This document shows positions 31,993 through 40,847 of a stretch of 46,767 nt of DNA, one piece after another. This DNA comes from Sharpea azabuensis DSM 18934 (GTDB lineage Bacteria; Bacillota_I; Bacilli_A; Erysipelotrichales; Coprobacillaceae), in contig NZ_JNKU01000018.1 of the NCBI RefSeq assembly GCF_000702165.1, positions 1-46,767 of the forward strand, in the 5' to 3' direction. The position numbers and the translations under genes were made by a program. The notes below the pieces were generated by a model. The model was not told where the DNA came from. It worked only from the letters and a program-made list of their open reading frames with translations, and did not search any database. Positions within the stretch are counted from its first letter, which is position 1. Each line of letters opens with the position of its first letter.

Positions 31993-33706
31993 TTCCAACC
32001 TCCCTGTCAAAGAGTCCATAGATTCTTTGAGCAATGCCTCTCATGATCTCCTGATCACATTTGACAACTTCTCTGTCATAAGTGATTAAGCCGTTGACTT
32101 CATCTTCGATGTCTGAAAACTGGGTATAGATGCTTCCAGCAAGACCATGGGGGATGTTCTTCATGATATCACGGATCATCAGTTTACGGTAGGCTATCAT
32201 AAAATCTTTACGACTTGAAACTCGTTTATAGCCATAATTCTTTTTGCCATAGAAATGATTATTGATTTGATAGTTCATCCCACCAAACTCACTTAAGATA
32301 ATGATGCGTTGACTCTTTTTAAGATGAAGAGGACGGAAGTAGTTATGAATGGAAAGAAAATCCCCTGCTTTCATATCAAACCAACCAGAAGCACTGTCGA
32401 CAAAGCGTTCTGGATCAAGTTTCTTGATATAATCCGTCACTTCTTGACTATCAAACTGCCCCCAGCCTTCATTGAATGCAACCCATGTATCAATGGACAC
32501 AAAGTGCCTAAGATGTTCTATTGTCTCTTTGACCTCACGATAATATGCTGCTCGGTTATCTGGATCAGGACGTTTCATCTGGATATAGTTATGATCATCA
32601 CGCTTGGATTGTAAAGCAGGAAAAAGATTGGGTTGAACAGTGACAAACTGATCATCATATCTCTCTCCCCCATTGACCATATCCTGCATGACAAGAATAC
32701 CTAACTGATCGCAACGGTAATAGAAACGACTATTTTCAATCTTGACATGCTTACGGATAGTATTAAAGCCCAATGACTTGACAAGCTTCAAATCCTTGAT
32801 AACAGCTTCATCACTTGGTGGACTCATCAAAGTTCCCTGATAATACCCCTGATCTAATAAGCCATAATGGAATATGGGCTTGCCATTTATTGCCATATAG
32901 TGATGGCCATTGATTTCCACTTGACTAAATGCCCGCATCCCAAAATAACTTGTAACATGATCATGACCATAAATGAGTTCTACATCATAGAGACATGGAT
33001 GATCAGGTGACCAGAGTTGAATATTTTTTAATGCGATGAATGCCTGTTGACAAGCAGGAATATGGTAAGTTGTAGATTCTTTTGTATCTGGCTGGTGAAT
33101 AATCACTTCAACATCTTCTAGATCACCCATTGTACAGACTTCAAGATAAACACCTTGTTTTTGTAAGTCAGGCTTAAACAAGACATCTGTAATATATTGT
33201 TCATCAACCCATTCATACCATACAGTCTGCCAGATACCACTTACTGGCGTATAGTACATTCCTCCATGGTGAAGGCGCTGCTTGCCCCTGGCATGATTGC
33301 CATAATCCGTATCATCTTGGACAACCACCTTAATCTCATTCTCACCTTCAACAATCTCATTGGTTATATCAAAGCTAAAAGGCAGATAGCCCCCATCATG
33401 CTTCCCAACGAAGCAGCCATTAAGAAAGACCTCACAATATGCATCGACTGCTTCAAAATGGAGAAGAAGGCGTTGATGCGCATGTTTTGTGAGATGAAAA
33501 GTACGACGATAATGCAAATAATTGCCCGGAAGCAAAATACGCTCAACTCCTGATTTTTGACTTTCAGGAGGATATGGTACAAGAATCTTACCATCATAGT
33601 CATCAATTTCCTTATTGATGGAAAAGCCATAATCCCAATAGCCATCCAATGTTGTATATTCATCACGTCTTAACTGCGGACGTGGATAGTTTTTTTGTTC
33701 TTGCAT
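31985..33706 (-). CDS. Glycoside hydrolase family 2 protein
   Basis: The 573-residue protein has the GH2 layout: N-terminal sugar-binding jelly roll (residues about 5-185), an immunoglobulin-like middle and a TIM barrel. The acid/base Glu is in AFNEGWGQ (near 413) and the nucleophile Glu in ILSEFGG (near 472). No signal peptide, so it works in the cytosol on an imported sugar. It is shorter than LacZ and fits beta-glucuronidase-, beta-galactosidase- or mannosidase-like members; specificity is open. The ATG at 33704-33706 follows GGGGTGA. It leads the AEC gene. Confidence 0.9.
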   Translation of the reverse strand: MQEQKNYPRPQLRRDEYTTLDGYWDYGFSINKEIDDYDGKILVPYPPESQKSGVERILLPGNYLHYRRTFHLTKHAHQRLLLHFEAVDAYCEVFLNGCFVGKHDGGYLPFSFDITNEIVEGENEIKVVVQDDTDYGNHARGKQRLHHGGMYYTPVSGIWQTVWYEWVDEQYITDVLFKPDLQKQGVYLEVCTMGDLEDVEVIIHQPDTKESTTYHIPACQQAFIALKNIQLWSPDHPCLYDVELIYGHDHVTSYFGMRAFSQVEINGHHYMAINGKPIFHYGLLDQGYYQGTLMSPPSDEAVIKDLKLVKSLGFNTIRKHVKIENSRFYYRCDQLGILVMQDMVNGGERYDDQFVTVQPNLFPALQSKRDDHNYIQMKRPDPDNRAAYYREVKETIEHLRHFVSIDTWVAFNEGWGQFDSQEVTDYIKKLDPERFVDSASGWFDMKAGDFLSIHNYFRPLHLKKSQRIIILSEFGGMNYQINNHFYGKKNYGYKRVSSRKDFMIAYRKLMIRDIMKNIPHGLAGSIYTQFSDIEDEVNGLITYDREVVKCDQEIMRGIAQRIYGLFDREVGNE

Positions 33707-33722
33707 TTTTATCACCCCAACA

Positions 33723-33751
33723 AGTATAACATATAGATTCATTTGCTTGAA
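33723..33751 (-). promoter_or_regulatory. Promoter of the GH2-AEC operon
   Basis: TTCAAG (33746-33751), 17-bp spacer, TATACT (33723-33728) with TG extension on the minus strand. The -35 overlaps that of the divergent M18 promoter. Confidence 0.65.
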
Positions 33752-33775
33752 TGTAGCGTATAAAAAAGATAGAAT
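33747..33775 (+). promoter_or_regulatory. Promoter of the M18 aminopeptidase gene
   Basis: TTGAAT (33747-33752), 17-bp spacer, TAGAAT (33770-33775). It shares five bases of -35 with the opposing GH2 promoter, so the two cannot be occupied at once. Confidence 0.7.
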
Positions 33776-33797
33776 AGATAGGCAAGGAGGATTTGAA

Positions 33798-35171
33798 ATG
33801 GAAAGAAAATTTTTATGGGAAACATATGATGAAAATCAGTTGAGAAACATGAATGAAGTTAATGAACGTTATAAGAATTGCTTGAATGTTGGTAAGACTG
33901 AAAGAGAATGTGTAACCCTCGCAACAAAGATGGCTCAAGAAGCTGGTTATGTAGATTTAAAGGATGTCAAGGAAGTTAAGCCTGGCAGCAAGATCTATGC
34001 AACTTATAATAATAAAACAATTGCTTTATTTAATATTGGTACTGATCCTATTGAAGATGGTATGAATATTCTTGGTGCACATATCGATTCACCACGTCTC
34101 GATATCAAACAGAATCCACTTTATGAAGCACAGGGCTTTAGCTATCTTGATACACATTATTATGGTGGTATTAAGAAATATCAGTGGGTGACTATTCCTC
34201 TCGCCATTCATGGTGTGATTGTGAAAAAAGATGGCACTGTTGTCAATGTCTGTGTTGGTGAAAAGGAAGATGATCCAGTCTTCACAATTACTGACTTACT
34301 TGTGCATTTAGCTCAAGAACAGATGCAAAAGAAAGCTAATGTTGTTATTGAAGGGGAAAATTTAGACTTACTCGTTGGTTCTGTCACTGATAATGGTGAA
34401 GATGTTAAGGAACGTGTTAAGTCTAATACAATGAAGCTTTTAAGCGAGATGTATGGTATTGAGGAAGAAGATTTCTTATCGGCTGAACTTGAAGTTGTTC
34501 CTGCTGATAAAGCAAGAGATTTAGGCTTTGACCGCTCAATGGTTCTTGCTTATGGTCAGGATGATAAGATTTGTGCATGGACATCATTATTTGCGATGCT
34601 GAATGTCGAAAATCCAACAAGAACTTCATGTACACTATTAGTGGATAAAGAAGAAATTGGTTCTGTTGGAGCAAGTGGTATGCATTCTCACTTCTTTGAA
34701 AACATGCTTGCAGAAATTCTTTACTTAATGGGCAAGGAAAGTGATATTGCCGTAAGAAGAACTTTAGCACACTCAACAATGCTTTCAAGTGATGTCTCAG
34801 CTGGCTTTGACCCACTCTTCCCTGATAAATTTGAAGCAAAGAACTCTGCATTCCTAGGCAAAGGTATTGTCTTCAACAAATTTACAGGTTCAAGAGGTAA
34901 ATCTGGCAGCAATGATGCCAATGCTGAATATATGGCTAAGATTCGTAAAGTGATGGATGACAACAATGTTGCCTTCCAGACAGCAGAACTTGGTAAAGTT
35001 GATGTAGGTGGCGGAGGAACAATCGCCTATATCATGGCTAACTATGGCATGGAAGTAATTGATGCTGGTCTTGCCGTATTATGTATGCACTCTCCTGCTG
35101 AAATCAGTTCAAAGGCTGATGTTTATGAAGCAGTAAGAGCATATGAAGCATTCTTAAGAGATATGAAGTAA
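33798..35171 (+). CDS. M18 family aminopeptidase
   Basis: The 457-residue zinc metallopeptidase has NILGAHIDSPRLDIK (metal His/Asp), LLVDKEEIGSVGASG (catalytic and metal Glu), SSDVSAGFDP and LCMHSPAEISS (C-terminal metal His). Length and motifs match cytosolic aminopeptidase I/ApeA-type enzymes that trim N-terminal residues from peptides. The ATG at 33798 follows AAGGAGG. Monocistronic, ending at a strong terminator. Confidence 0.94.
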   Translation: MERKFLWETYDENQLRNMNEVNERYKNCLNVGKTERECVTLATKMAQEAGYVDLKDVKEVKPGSKIYATYNNKTIALFNIGTDPIEDGMNILGAHIDSPRLDIKQNPLYEAQGFSYLDTHYYGGIKKYQWVTIPLAIHGVIVKKDGTVVNVCVGEKEDDPVFTITDLLVHLAQEQMQKKANVVIEGENLDLLVGSVTDNGEDVKERVKSNTMKLLSEMYGIEEEDFLSAELEVVPADKARDLGFDRSMVLAYGQDDKICAWTSLFAMLNVENPTRTSCTLLVDKEEIGSVGASGMHSHFFENMLAEILYLMGKESDIAVRRTLAHSTMLSSDVSAGFDPLFPDKFEAKNSAFLGKGIVFNKFTGSRGKSGSNDANAEYMAKIRKVMDDNNVAFQTAELGKVDVGGGGTIAYIMANYGMEVIDAGLAVLCMHSPAEISSKADVYEAVRAYEAFLRDMK

Positions 35172-35173
35172 GC

Positions 35174-35200
35174 AAAAGGGACTCATCACGAGTCCCTTTT
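35174..35200. terminator. Bidirectional intrinsic terminator between M18 and nudC
   Basis: AAAAGGGACTC-ATCAC-GAGTCCCTTTT is an 11-bp perfect stem with A/T flanks suitable for both directions. Confidence 0.88.
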
Positions 35201-36029
35201 AACATGTCTTGCCTTCTTTAAATCTTTGCATCATTTCATTTGTGAGTGAAAGATGATCGGGCTGTAAGACAATATCTTCACGTCTTACAAAATGAGCAAT
35301 CTTTAATTCATTACGATCCATATGAATCGTATTGTCTCCATCGACATCACAATAGAATCCTAGCAACAAGTCATCGACAAAGCCCCATGGCTGAGATTTA
35401 TAGTAACGAATATTCTTGACCTTCAAGCCCACTTCTTCCATCACTTCTCTCTCCACAGTCTGCTCAATCGTCTCCCCGATTTCCACAAATCCTGCCACCA
35501 ATGCATTATGGCCATAACCCTGAGCATATTGTGTAATGCAGATGCGATCACCATCAATAATGCCCACAATCACCGCCGGAACAATACGTGGATAGACGCG
35601 ATGCCCGCATGATGGGCATGATAGCGCACGTTCTTCTTTCACCCTGATCATCTTGTCGCCACATCTTCCACAATACTGATTATTATCATACCAGTTCGCA
35701 AGCTGATAGGCTGTAACCAGGGCATAGAGGAAACTTGCTGAATGCTTATCATCCGTTCTTAATGACCAGACATCCTTAAAGACATAGCCTTCTATTTCTT
35801 CATTATCACGAATAAGATAACAACGAATATCATCAATCTTGAAAAGAAAGATATAGTCATGTTTCTCTTTTAATTCCTTCTTGACTGGAAAAACAAGATG
35901 GTCCGTATGCTCTTTGACAAGAACACGTTTATTATCAAAAATAAAAATAACATCGTCATCTCTTACATCATGTTCATAATCATGATCATAAGGATTGATG
36001 AGCTGATGTGGTTCAATATCCTGTATCAT
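35199..36029 (-). CDS. nudC: NAD(+) diphosphatase / RNA decapping Nudix enzyme NudC
   Basis: The 276-residue protein has a zinc ribbon (Cys120, Cys123, Cys138, Cys141) and a complete Nudix box from Gly180 to Leu202 (GFVEIGE...REVMEEVGL). The NudC-specific SQPW motif follows at 212-215, but here it continues GFVDD rather than the usual PFPxS. It hydrolyses NAD(H) to NMN(H) and AMP and can remove NAD caps from RNA in characterised homologues. GAGGTGA precedes the ATG. The atypical motif could alter specificity. Confidence 0.92.
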   Translation of the reverse strand: MIQDIEPHQLINPYDHDYEHDVRDDDVIFIFDNKRVLVKEHTDHLVFPVKKELKEKHDYIFLFKIDDIRCYLIRDNEEIEGYVFKDVWSLRTDDKHSASFLYALVTAYQLANWYDNNQYCGRCGDKMIRVKEERALSCPSCGHRVYPRIVPAVIVGIIDGDRICITQYAQGYGHNALVAGFVEIGETIEQTVEREVMEEVGLKVKNIRYYKSQPWGFVDDLLLGFYCDVDGDNTIHMDRNELKIAHFVRREDIVLQPDHLSLTNEMMQRFKEGKTC

Positions 36030-36080
36030 AATTTCACCTCAAAAAGAGAATACACCAATTGCCCAAGAAAAGAAAATCAT

Positions 36081-36416
36081 CTACACAGATTTTGAATACT
36101 TCTTGAACTCTATCATCACTCCAATAAATTCAACAGGAGGCCTTCGAAGCCTCCTGTTTTTATGTATTGAATTGTGATACAAATAATCCCTTAAGGTTTT
36201 TTTACTAATTTTCTTTATAATTAAGACTACGAGCAAGAAAATAGTACAGTAAATCATGCCTTTAACAACAAAAGGAAGTGATAAAGAAGGTATATACGAG
36301 AGAACCAGTATGCCTATCACTACGATTACTATGTATAAGTATTTGATTATGTTATTGAACTCTTCCTTGTGCATTTTAATAATCAAAGATTCTATTATAG
36401 AGAATACGCCAAACAT
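36081..36416 (-). CDS. Possible small membrane protein (doubtful)
   Basis: The 111-residue ORF has two clear hydrophobic segments (about residues 25-42 and 50-68) followed by basic IIKKISKK, which looks protein-like. Against it, no good ribosome site precedes any start, and its last 30 codons run through a terminator-type hairpin (36132-36165). It may be a decayed gene read through its own end. Not recognised. Confidence 0.4.
   Translation of the reverse strand: MFGVFSIIESLIIKMHKEEFNNIIKYLYIVIVVIGILVLSYIPSLSLPFVVKGMIYCTIFLLVVLIIKKISKKTLRDYLYHNSIHKNRRLRRPPVEFIGVMIEFKKYSKSV
36132..36165 (+). terminator. Terminator-like hairpin, orphan on the plus strand
   Basis: A 13-bp stem (AACAGGAGGC.. / ..GCCTCCTGTT) is followed by TTTTT only on the plus strand, yet no plus-strand gene lies upstream. 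It may be left over from a lost gene. Confidence 0.5.
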
Positions 36417-36451
36417 TAAAGAACAATATCATTCATGCAAAATTTAAAATA

Positions 36452-36480
36452 TTACATTTATGATGTCATTCCCCTATGAT
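36452..36480 (+). promoter_or_regulatory. Promoter of a short transcript
   Basis: TTACAT (36452-36457), 17-bp spacer, TATGAT (36475-36480), pointing at the structured segment that ends in a terminator at 36560. The -35 is modest. Confidence 0.45.
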
Positions 36481-36483
36481 AAA

Positions 36484-36570
36484 GGCGTGAAAGAAGTAAG
36501 ATCAGGCATATGCCGACGGGATTCTGCTTCTTTACCTTGATAAAGCGCCAAATAATGGCGTTTTATTTTT
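36484..36570 (+). ncRNA. Candidate structured RNA ending in a terminator
   Basis: The segment between the promoter and T run can fold as follows. AAAGAAGTA (36490-36498) pairs with TGCTTCTTT (36525-36533), enclosing the hairpin GGCA-TA-TGCC (36505-36514). CGCCA (36546-36550) can pair either with the downstream TGGCG (36556-36560), giving a terminator followed by TTTTATTTTT, or with the upstream GGCG (36484-36487). That is the geometry of a conditional terminator or a compact sRNA. No plus-strand gene follows, so an sRNA is more likely. No known family is recognised. A 26-codon ORF also spans it. Confidence 0.4.
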
Positions 36571-36571
36571 A

Positions 36572-37387
36572 TTATGATTGTGTTTGATGAAAGACCTCCT
36601 CGAATGCTTCATAATTCTTGCGTGATGAGGCAAATGTAGGAATCGCAAACACGACCTGATCAAAATGATCCCGATATTCTTCTTCAACAAGAATACTATA
36701 AAACATTTTAGCAACTTCTTTTGCATCATGGCCAAAAGCACCACATCCCCATGCCCCAAGCACGACATTGCGATAGTTGAAATGAATGCAGACATTCAAT
36801 AAATCCCTGATCTTGATTTTCATAATGGGCATAAGATAACGTTGTGGAATATGGCCTGCCCGGCCATTGAGGTTAGGTGCTGCATAGCTGATCACACTTG
36901 TAACAAATGAGTCTTCAACAAGCTGACCTTGAGCATCTCTAAAGACTTCTACTCTTGGTGAAACCAGCATATATTCTGAATCAAAGCCATTCAAGTTTTC
37001 AAAATTATAATGATACATTTCACTCGCTTTCTTGTTGCCAATGGAGAAGAAAAGCGTTGAATGACGACAAAGAGCTTCTTCCTGAGCATTAGCCCCTTTT
37101 AGAAATCCGCCACCAGGATTAAGAGCATTAGCGAAATTCAGGACGATTGTGTCATCTTTAAGACATCTTGCAGCTTCAAAGCTGTCCTTTCCAACAACCT
37201 GAATCATACCTTCTCCCTCATATTCTCTTGCTTCCTCAGAGAGTTCTCTGACTAACTCAGGTTTAACAACAATAACTTTATCTATTTCATCCCTTGATAG
37301 CTTCAGTGAATGTGCTTGATGATCTATTTCATAATAGCCCTGATCAACAATCTTTAATGTTTCTTTTGCGATTTTTCCAAGATTCAT
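36572..37387 (-). CDS. Microbial-type poly(ADP-ribose) glycohydrolase (TIGR02452 family)
   Basis: The 271-residue macrodomain-like protein has the PARG signature NFANALNPGGGFLKGANAQEE: GGG followed by the catalytic QEE. Further conserved parts are VSPRVEVFRD and VLGAWGCGAFGHD. Known bacterial PARGs remove ADP-ribose from modified macromolecules. Here it may reverse an ADP-ribosylation by a partner or toxin encoded elsewhere, as no ADP-ribosyltransferase is adjacent. A strong AGGGGGG site precedes ATG. It stands alone. Confidence 0.9.
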   Translation of the reverse strand: MNLGKIAKETLKIVDQGYYEIDHQAHSLKLSRDEIDKVIVVKPELVRELSEEAREYEGEGMIQVVGKDSFEAARCLKDDTIVLNFANALNPGGGFLKGANAQEEALCRHSTLFFSIGNKKASEMYHYNFENLNGFDSEYMLVSPRVEVFRDAQGQLVEDSFVTSVISYAAPNLNGRAGHIPQRYLMPIMKIKIRDLLNVCIHFNYRNVVLGAWGCGAFGHDAKEVAKMFYSILVEEEYRDHFDQVVFAIPTFASSRKNYEAFEEVFHQTQS

Positions 37388-37507
37388 ATCAATTCCCCCC
37401 TGTTACTATTATAAAACAAAATAGAAACACATGCCTACTATTCTATTTGATTATATTGTTTTTATGTTGAATTATTTCTCTCAAGCACAAATTGAGTTGG
37501 AATAATC

Positions 37508-37534
37508 AAAAAGGATCAGCATATGCTGACCCTT
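37508..37534 (-). terminator. Terminator of the alpha-galactoside operon
   Basis: AAGGGTCAGC-AT-ATGCTGATCCTT on the minus strand, followed by TTTTTG. Confidence 0.85.
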
Positions 37535-37538
37535 ATGT

Positions 37539-38645
37539 TTATGAAATAGCTTTTCCCGTTTCCTTATCGAATAAGTGAATCTTATTCTTATCAATAGCCA
37601 TTGAGATTGTATCACCATCTTTGTAATCAAAACGTGATGGTGTTTTTAAAATCATATCCTTTCCATGATAATTAAAATATAAATTCATTTCTGAGCCAGT
37701 ATTTTCAACCAAGTCCAAAGTTGCATTAAAGATAGCATCAGGGTAAGTATCGACCATGATCTTTTCTATATGTAGGTCTTCTGGTCTAATGCCTAATGTA
37801 ACAGTTTTGCCAACATACTGATCAAATGTGGCATTGACTTTTCCAGCAGGAATAGCAAAATGAAGATCTTCATTCTTAATATAATATGTGTTGCCTTTCT
37901 TTTCTAAAAGAACGTCTGTTAAGTTCATTTTTGGTGAACCAATGAAAGTAGCAACAAACAAGTTAGCTGGATGATCATAAATATGTGCTGGTGTATCGAA
38001 CTGCTGGATCACACCTTTATTCATGACAACAATACGATCTGCCATTGTCATGGCTTCTGTCTGATCATGAGTGACATACACAAATGTTGTATCAAGCTGC
38101 TTATGTAATTTTGCAATCTGAGCACGCATTTCTGTTCTCAGCTTTGCATCCAAATTAGATAATGGTTCATCTAATAAGAAAACTTCTGGATTACGCACCA
38201 TTGCACGTCCTAATGCAACACGTTGTCTCTGTCCACCTGACAAGGCACGTGGCTTACGATTCAAGTATTCCGTTAATCCTAAGATTTCTGCAGCATGTTT
38301 GACTTTTCGATCAATTTCATCTTTAGGTGTTTTCTTCAACTGCAAAGCATAGGCCATATTCTTATAAACTGTCATATGAGGATAAAGTGCATAAGTCTGA
38401 AATACCATTGCAATATCACGATCTTTTGGCTGTAACTCATTGACGACGCGATCACCAATATACAGCTCACCTGAAGTGATACTTTCTAGACCAGCAATCA
38501 TACGCAATGTTGTTGACTTCCCACAGCCTGAAGGACCAACCAATACGACGAATTCTTTATCTTTGATATCGAGATTTAAATCTGGGACAACAGTAACATT
38601 ATTATCATAAGTTTTTTCCACGTGTTGGAAACTAATTCTTGCCAT
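37539..38645 (-). CDS. msmK: Sugar ABC transporter ATP-binding protein (MsmK/UgpC type)
   Basis: The 368-residue ATPase has Walker A GPSGCGKSTT, Q-loop, signature LSGGQRQRV, Walker B VFLLDEPLSNLD and H-loop THDQTEA, followed by a C-terminal TOBE/MalK-like regulatory domain. It powers the two permeases of this operon. MsmK/UgpC ATPases often serve several sugar importers. Its start overlaps the alpha-galactosidase end by 14 bp. Last gene of the operon. Confidence 0.93.
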   Translation of the reverse strand: MARISFQHVEKTYDNNVTVVPDLNLDIKDKEFVVLVGPSGCGKSTTLRMIAGLESITSGELYIGDRVVNELQPKDRDIAMVFQTYALYPHMTVYKNMAYALQLKKTPKDEIDRKVKHAAEILGLTEYLNRKPRALSGGQRQRVALGRAMVRNPEVFLLDEPLSNLDAKLRTEMRAQIAKLHKQLDTTFVYVTHDQTEAMTMADRIVVMNKGVIQQFDTPAHIYDHPANLFVATFIGSPKMNLTDVLLEKKGNTYYIKNEDLHFAIPAGKVNATFDQYVGKTVTLGIRPEDLHIEKIMVDTYPDAIFNATLDLVENTGSEMNLYFNYHGKDMILKTPSRFDYKDGDTISMAIDKNKIHLFDKETGKAIS

Positions 38646-40818
38646 TTTCTTTTTCTCCCTTTAATTTTGTTAAGTGTATTGTATAAGCCTGGTACTCACC
38701 TTGTTCAATAATGAGTGGTAGGCCCTGTGTTTTTAATACATTGGCTTCATAGAAGTGACCTTGATCATCCTTATAACATGCATCCTTTTCAAGACCTTCT
38801 ACTTTAATAAAATGTGCATAGCGTGCACTTTGTGTGATGATTCTTACTGCAAAGATGAGTGCTTCTTGGCGATCTTCACTAACGAAAGCATAAGCTCCTA
38901 CTTCATCATGAAGTGGATTTGTTAGGCGGTAATAGAGACCATGATGAATTAATGAAGCATAGTTTTTAAATGTTTTAACCTGATTCTTTATCGTTGCTCT
39001 ATCATCATCGCTTAGCTTGGTGATATCAAGCTCATATCCAAAGCTTCCGCTCATACTAACAACGGCACGTGTATTCATCGGTGTGATTCGTCCATTCTGA
39101 TGATTAGGTACCGCTGAGACATGGGAACCAAAACTACTGATTGGGTAAATGAATGAAGACCCATACTGGATTGTTAAGCGGTCAATAGCATCCGTATTGT
39201 CCGATAGCCAAATCTGTGGTGTATAGTAGAGCATTCCTGCATCAAAGCGTCCACCGCCCCCGCTACATCCTTCAATCAGCAATGAAGGATAGCGTTTAAT
39301 AAGCCGTGCTAAGAAGTCATAGAGCCCTAGGACATAGTCATACATTACTTTGCCTTGCATCGTTGTTGATGAATAAAGATCAGAAATACTTCGGTTGAAA
39401 TCCCATTTGATATAATCAATTTCAGCATGATCTAAAACATCACAAACCTGATTAAAGATTGCATCAACAACTTCCTGACGTGAGAAGTCAAGAACAAGCT
39501 GATCTCTTGAACGAATAAACTTGTGACCGGGTACTTTTAAAGCATAATCAGGATGTTTGCGATAAAGATCACTGTCTTCATTGATACATTCTGGTTCGAA
39601 CCAAATGCCAAATTTCATACCCAATTCATGAATGCGATGTGTTAAGGAAGCTAGGGATTCCCCTAATTTTTCCTCATTAACATACCAGTCACCCAAACCT
39701 GCATCATCATTATTACGCTTGCCAAACCAGCCATCATCCATGACAACCATATCAATATCACAATCCTTAGCACTTTTCGCTAACTGATAGATGGCTTCAC
39801 CATCAAAATCAAAATAGCAGCTTTCCCAGCTATTAATTAAGATTGGTCTTAATTCTCCCTGATAAGGGTCACGAATTAAATATTTGTTCATACCCTGATG
39901 GAGGTTTTGTGACAACTTCGTTAAGCCTTCAAAAGAATAACTTAGCATGACTTCTGGAGCATAGAAAGTTTCTTCTTTTCCTAATGGATAATCAAAGTAA
40001 TCGGCAGCAATACCCATAGCCATACGTTTCTGATTATACTGATCACCTTCGACTAAAGCCTCAAAACTGCCACTATAAACAAAGTTCATACTATATGCAT
40101 CACCACTGGTTTCTGTAGCATCATGACTGCAGAGAATCAAGGCTGGATTGTATTGATGGCTAGAGGTGCCTCGTTTTGAAGAGACCTTGTAAATGCCATG
40201 TTGAATGGCTTGACGGTTAGGTATACGCTCCATTGTATGACGGCCATAAAAACTTATAACATCATAGTTGCCAGAAACAAAATCCAATGAAGCTGATTTG
40301 ATATTGTCAATAATAATTGGCTGACCATGATTGATAATGCGTACACTACGGGTAATGATATCCACATCTTCATAAACAGAATATGCCAAGATGACTTCTA
40401 AGTGAAGAAAGGAGTCTTCTAGCGTTATTTCCAATGATTCAGCATTCACTTCACGCATCGCAGGAAGACCCTTTAAAACTGTCTTTCCTTGAATGACTTC
40501 TGCTTTTTTAAAGCGTAAGTCACAGCCATAAACACCTTCTTGCGTATGTAGGGAAAATGAAGTACTACGAAAGTCACCACTGCCATCAAAAGGAAACTCC
40601 TGAGGCAATACATCTAGTGAGTAGGTACGATCTTTTAAAGCATCGTATGGATTCCCACTAAAGCCACGGTCTTTCTTTACAAGCAGGTATTCAGGAGGCA
40701 GGATTGCCTTTCTTCCATAATAGAGATGTAATAGATAACCATAGTCATCAGCTTGCATCATATATGTTGTGTTTTTCGTATGTAAAGCGAATGTTCGCTC
40801 ATTGATTGAAATCGACAT
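38632..40818 (-). CDS. aga: Alpha-galactosidase (GH36)
   Basis: The 728-residue enzyme has normal length for tetrameric bacterial GH36. Its nucleophile Asp is in YIKWDFNRS (near 472) and the acid/base Asp in WLSDNTDAID (near 540). Also seen: MVVMDDGWFG, GIWFEPECIN and CSGGGGRFD. No signal peptide: it cleaves imported raffinose, stachyose or melibiose inside the cell. It is flanked by the permeases and the ATPase gene of the same transcript. It is very well conserved and its identity is firm. Confidence 0.95.
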   Translation of the reverse strand: MSISINERTFALHTKNTTYMMQADDYGYLLHLYYGRKAILPPEYLLVKKDRGFSGNPYDALKDRTYSLDVLPQEFPFDGSGDFRSTSFSLHTQEGVYGCDLRFKKAEVIQGKTVLKGLPAMREVNAESLEITLEDSFLHLEVILAYSVYEDVDIITRSVRIINHGQPIIIDNIKSASLDFVSGNYDVISFYGRHTMERIPNRQAIQHGIYKVSSKRGTSSHQYNPALILCSHDATETSGDAYSMNFVYSGSFEALVEGDQYNQKRMAMGIAADYFDYPLGKEETFYAPEVMLSYSFEGLTKLSQNLHQGMNKYLIRDPYQGELRPILINSWESCYFDFDGEAIYQLAKSAKDCDIDMVVMDDGWFGKRNNDDAGLGDWYVNEEKLGESLASLTHRIHELGMKFGIWFEPECINEDSDLYRKHPDYALKVPGHKFIRSRDQLVLDFSRQEVVDAIFNQVCDVLDHAEIDYIKWDFNRSISDLYSSTTMQGKVMYDYVLGLYDFLARLIKRYPSLLIEGCSGGGGRFDAGMLYYTPQIWLSDNTDAIDRLTIQYGSSFIYPISSFGSHVSAVPNHQNGRITPMNTRAVVSMSGSFGYELDITKLSDDDRATIKNQVKTFKNYASLIHHGLYYRLTNPLHDEVGAYAFVSEDRQEALIFAVRIITQSARYAHFIKVEGLEKDACYKDDQGHFYEANVLKTQGLPLIIEQGEYQAYTIHLTKLKGEKENGKN

Positions 40819-40847
40819 AATAATACTCCTTTATCCTTAATAAGTGT

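Noticed and set aside
32309-32614. Plus-strand 101-residue ORF
   Set aside because: Antisense shadow of the GH2 gene.
34423-34851. Minus-strand 142-residue ORF
   Set aside because: Antisense shadow of the M18 aminopeptidase gene, low-complexity Leu/Gln composition.
39590-39610. TGGTTCGAACCA resembling a tRNA T-loop
   Set aside because: It encodes part of the GH36 WFEPE region; no acceptor, D or anticodon stems fit around it.
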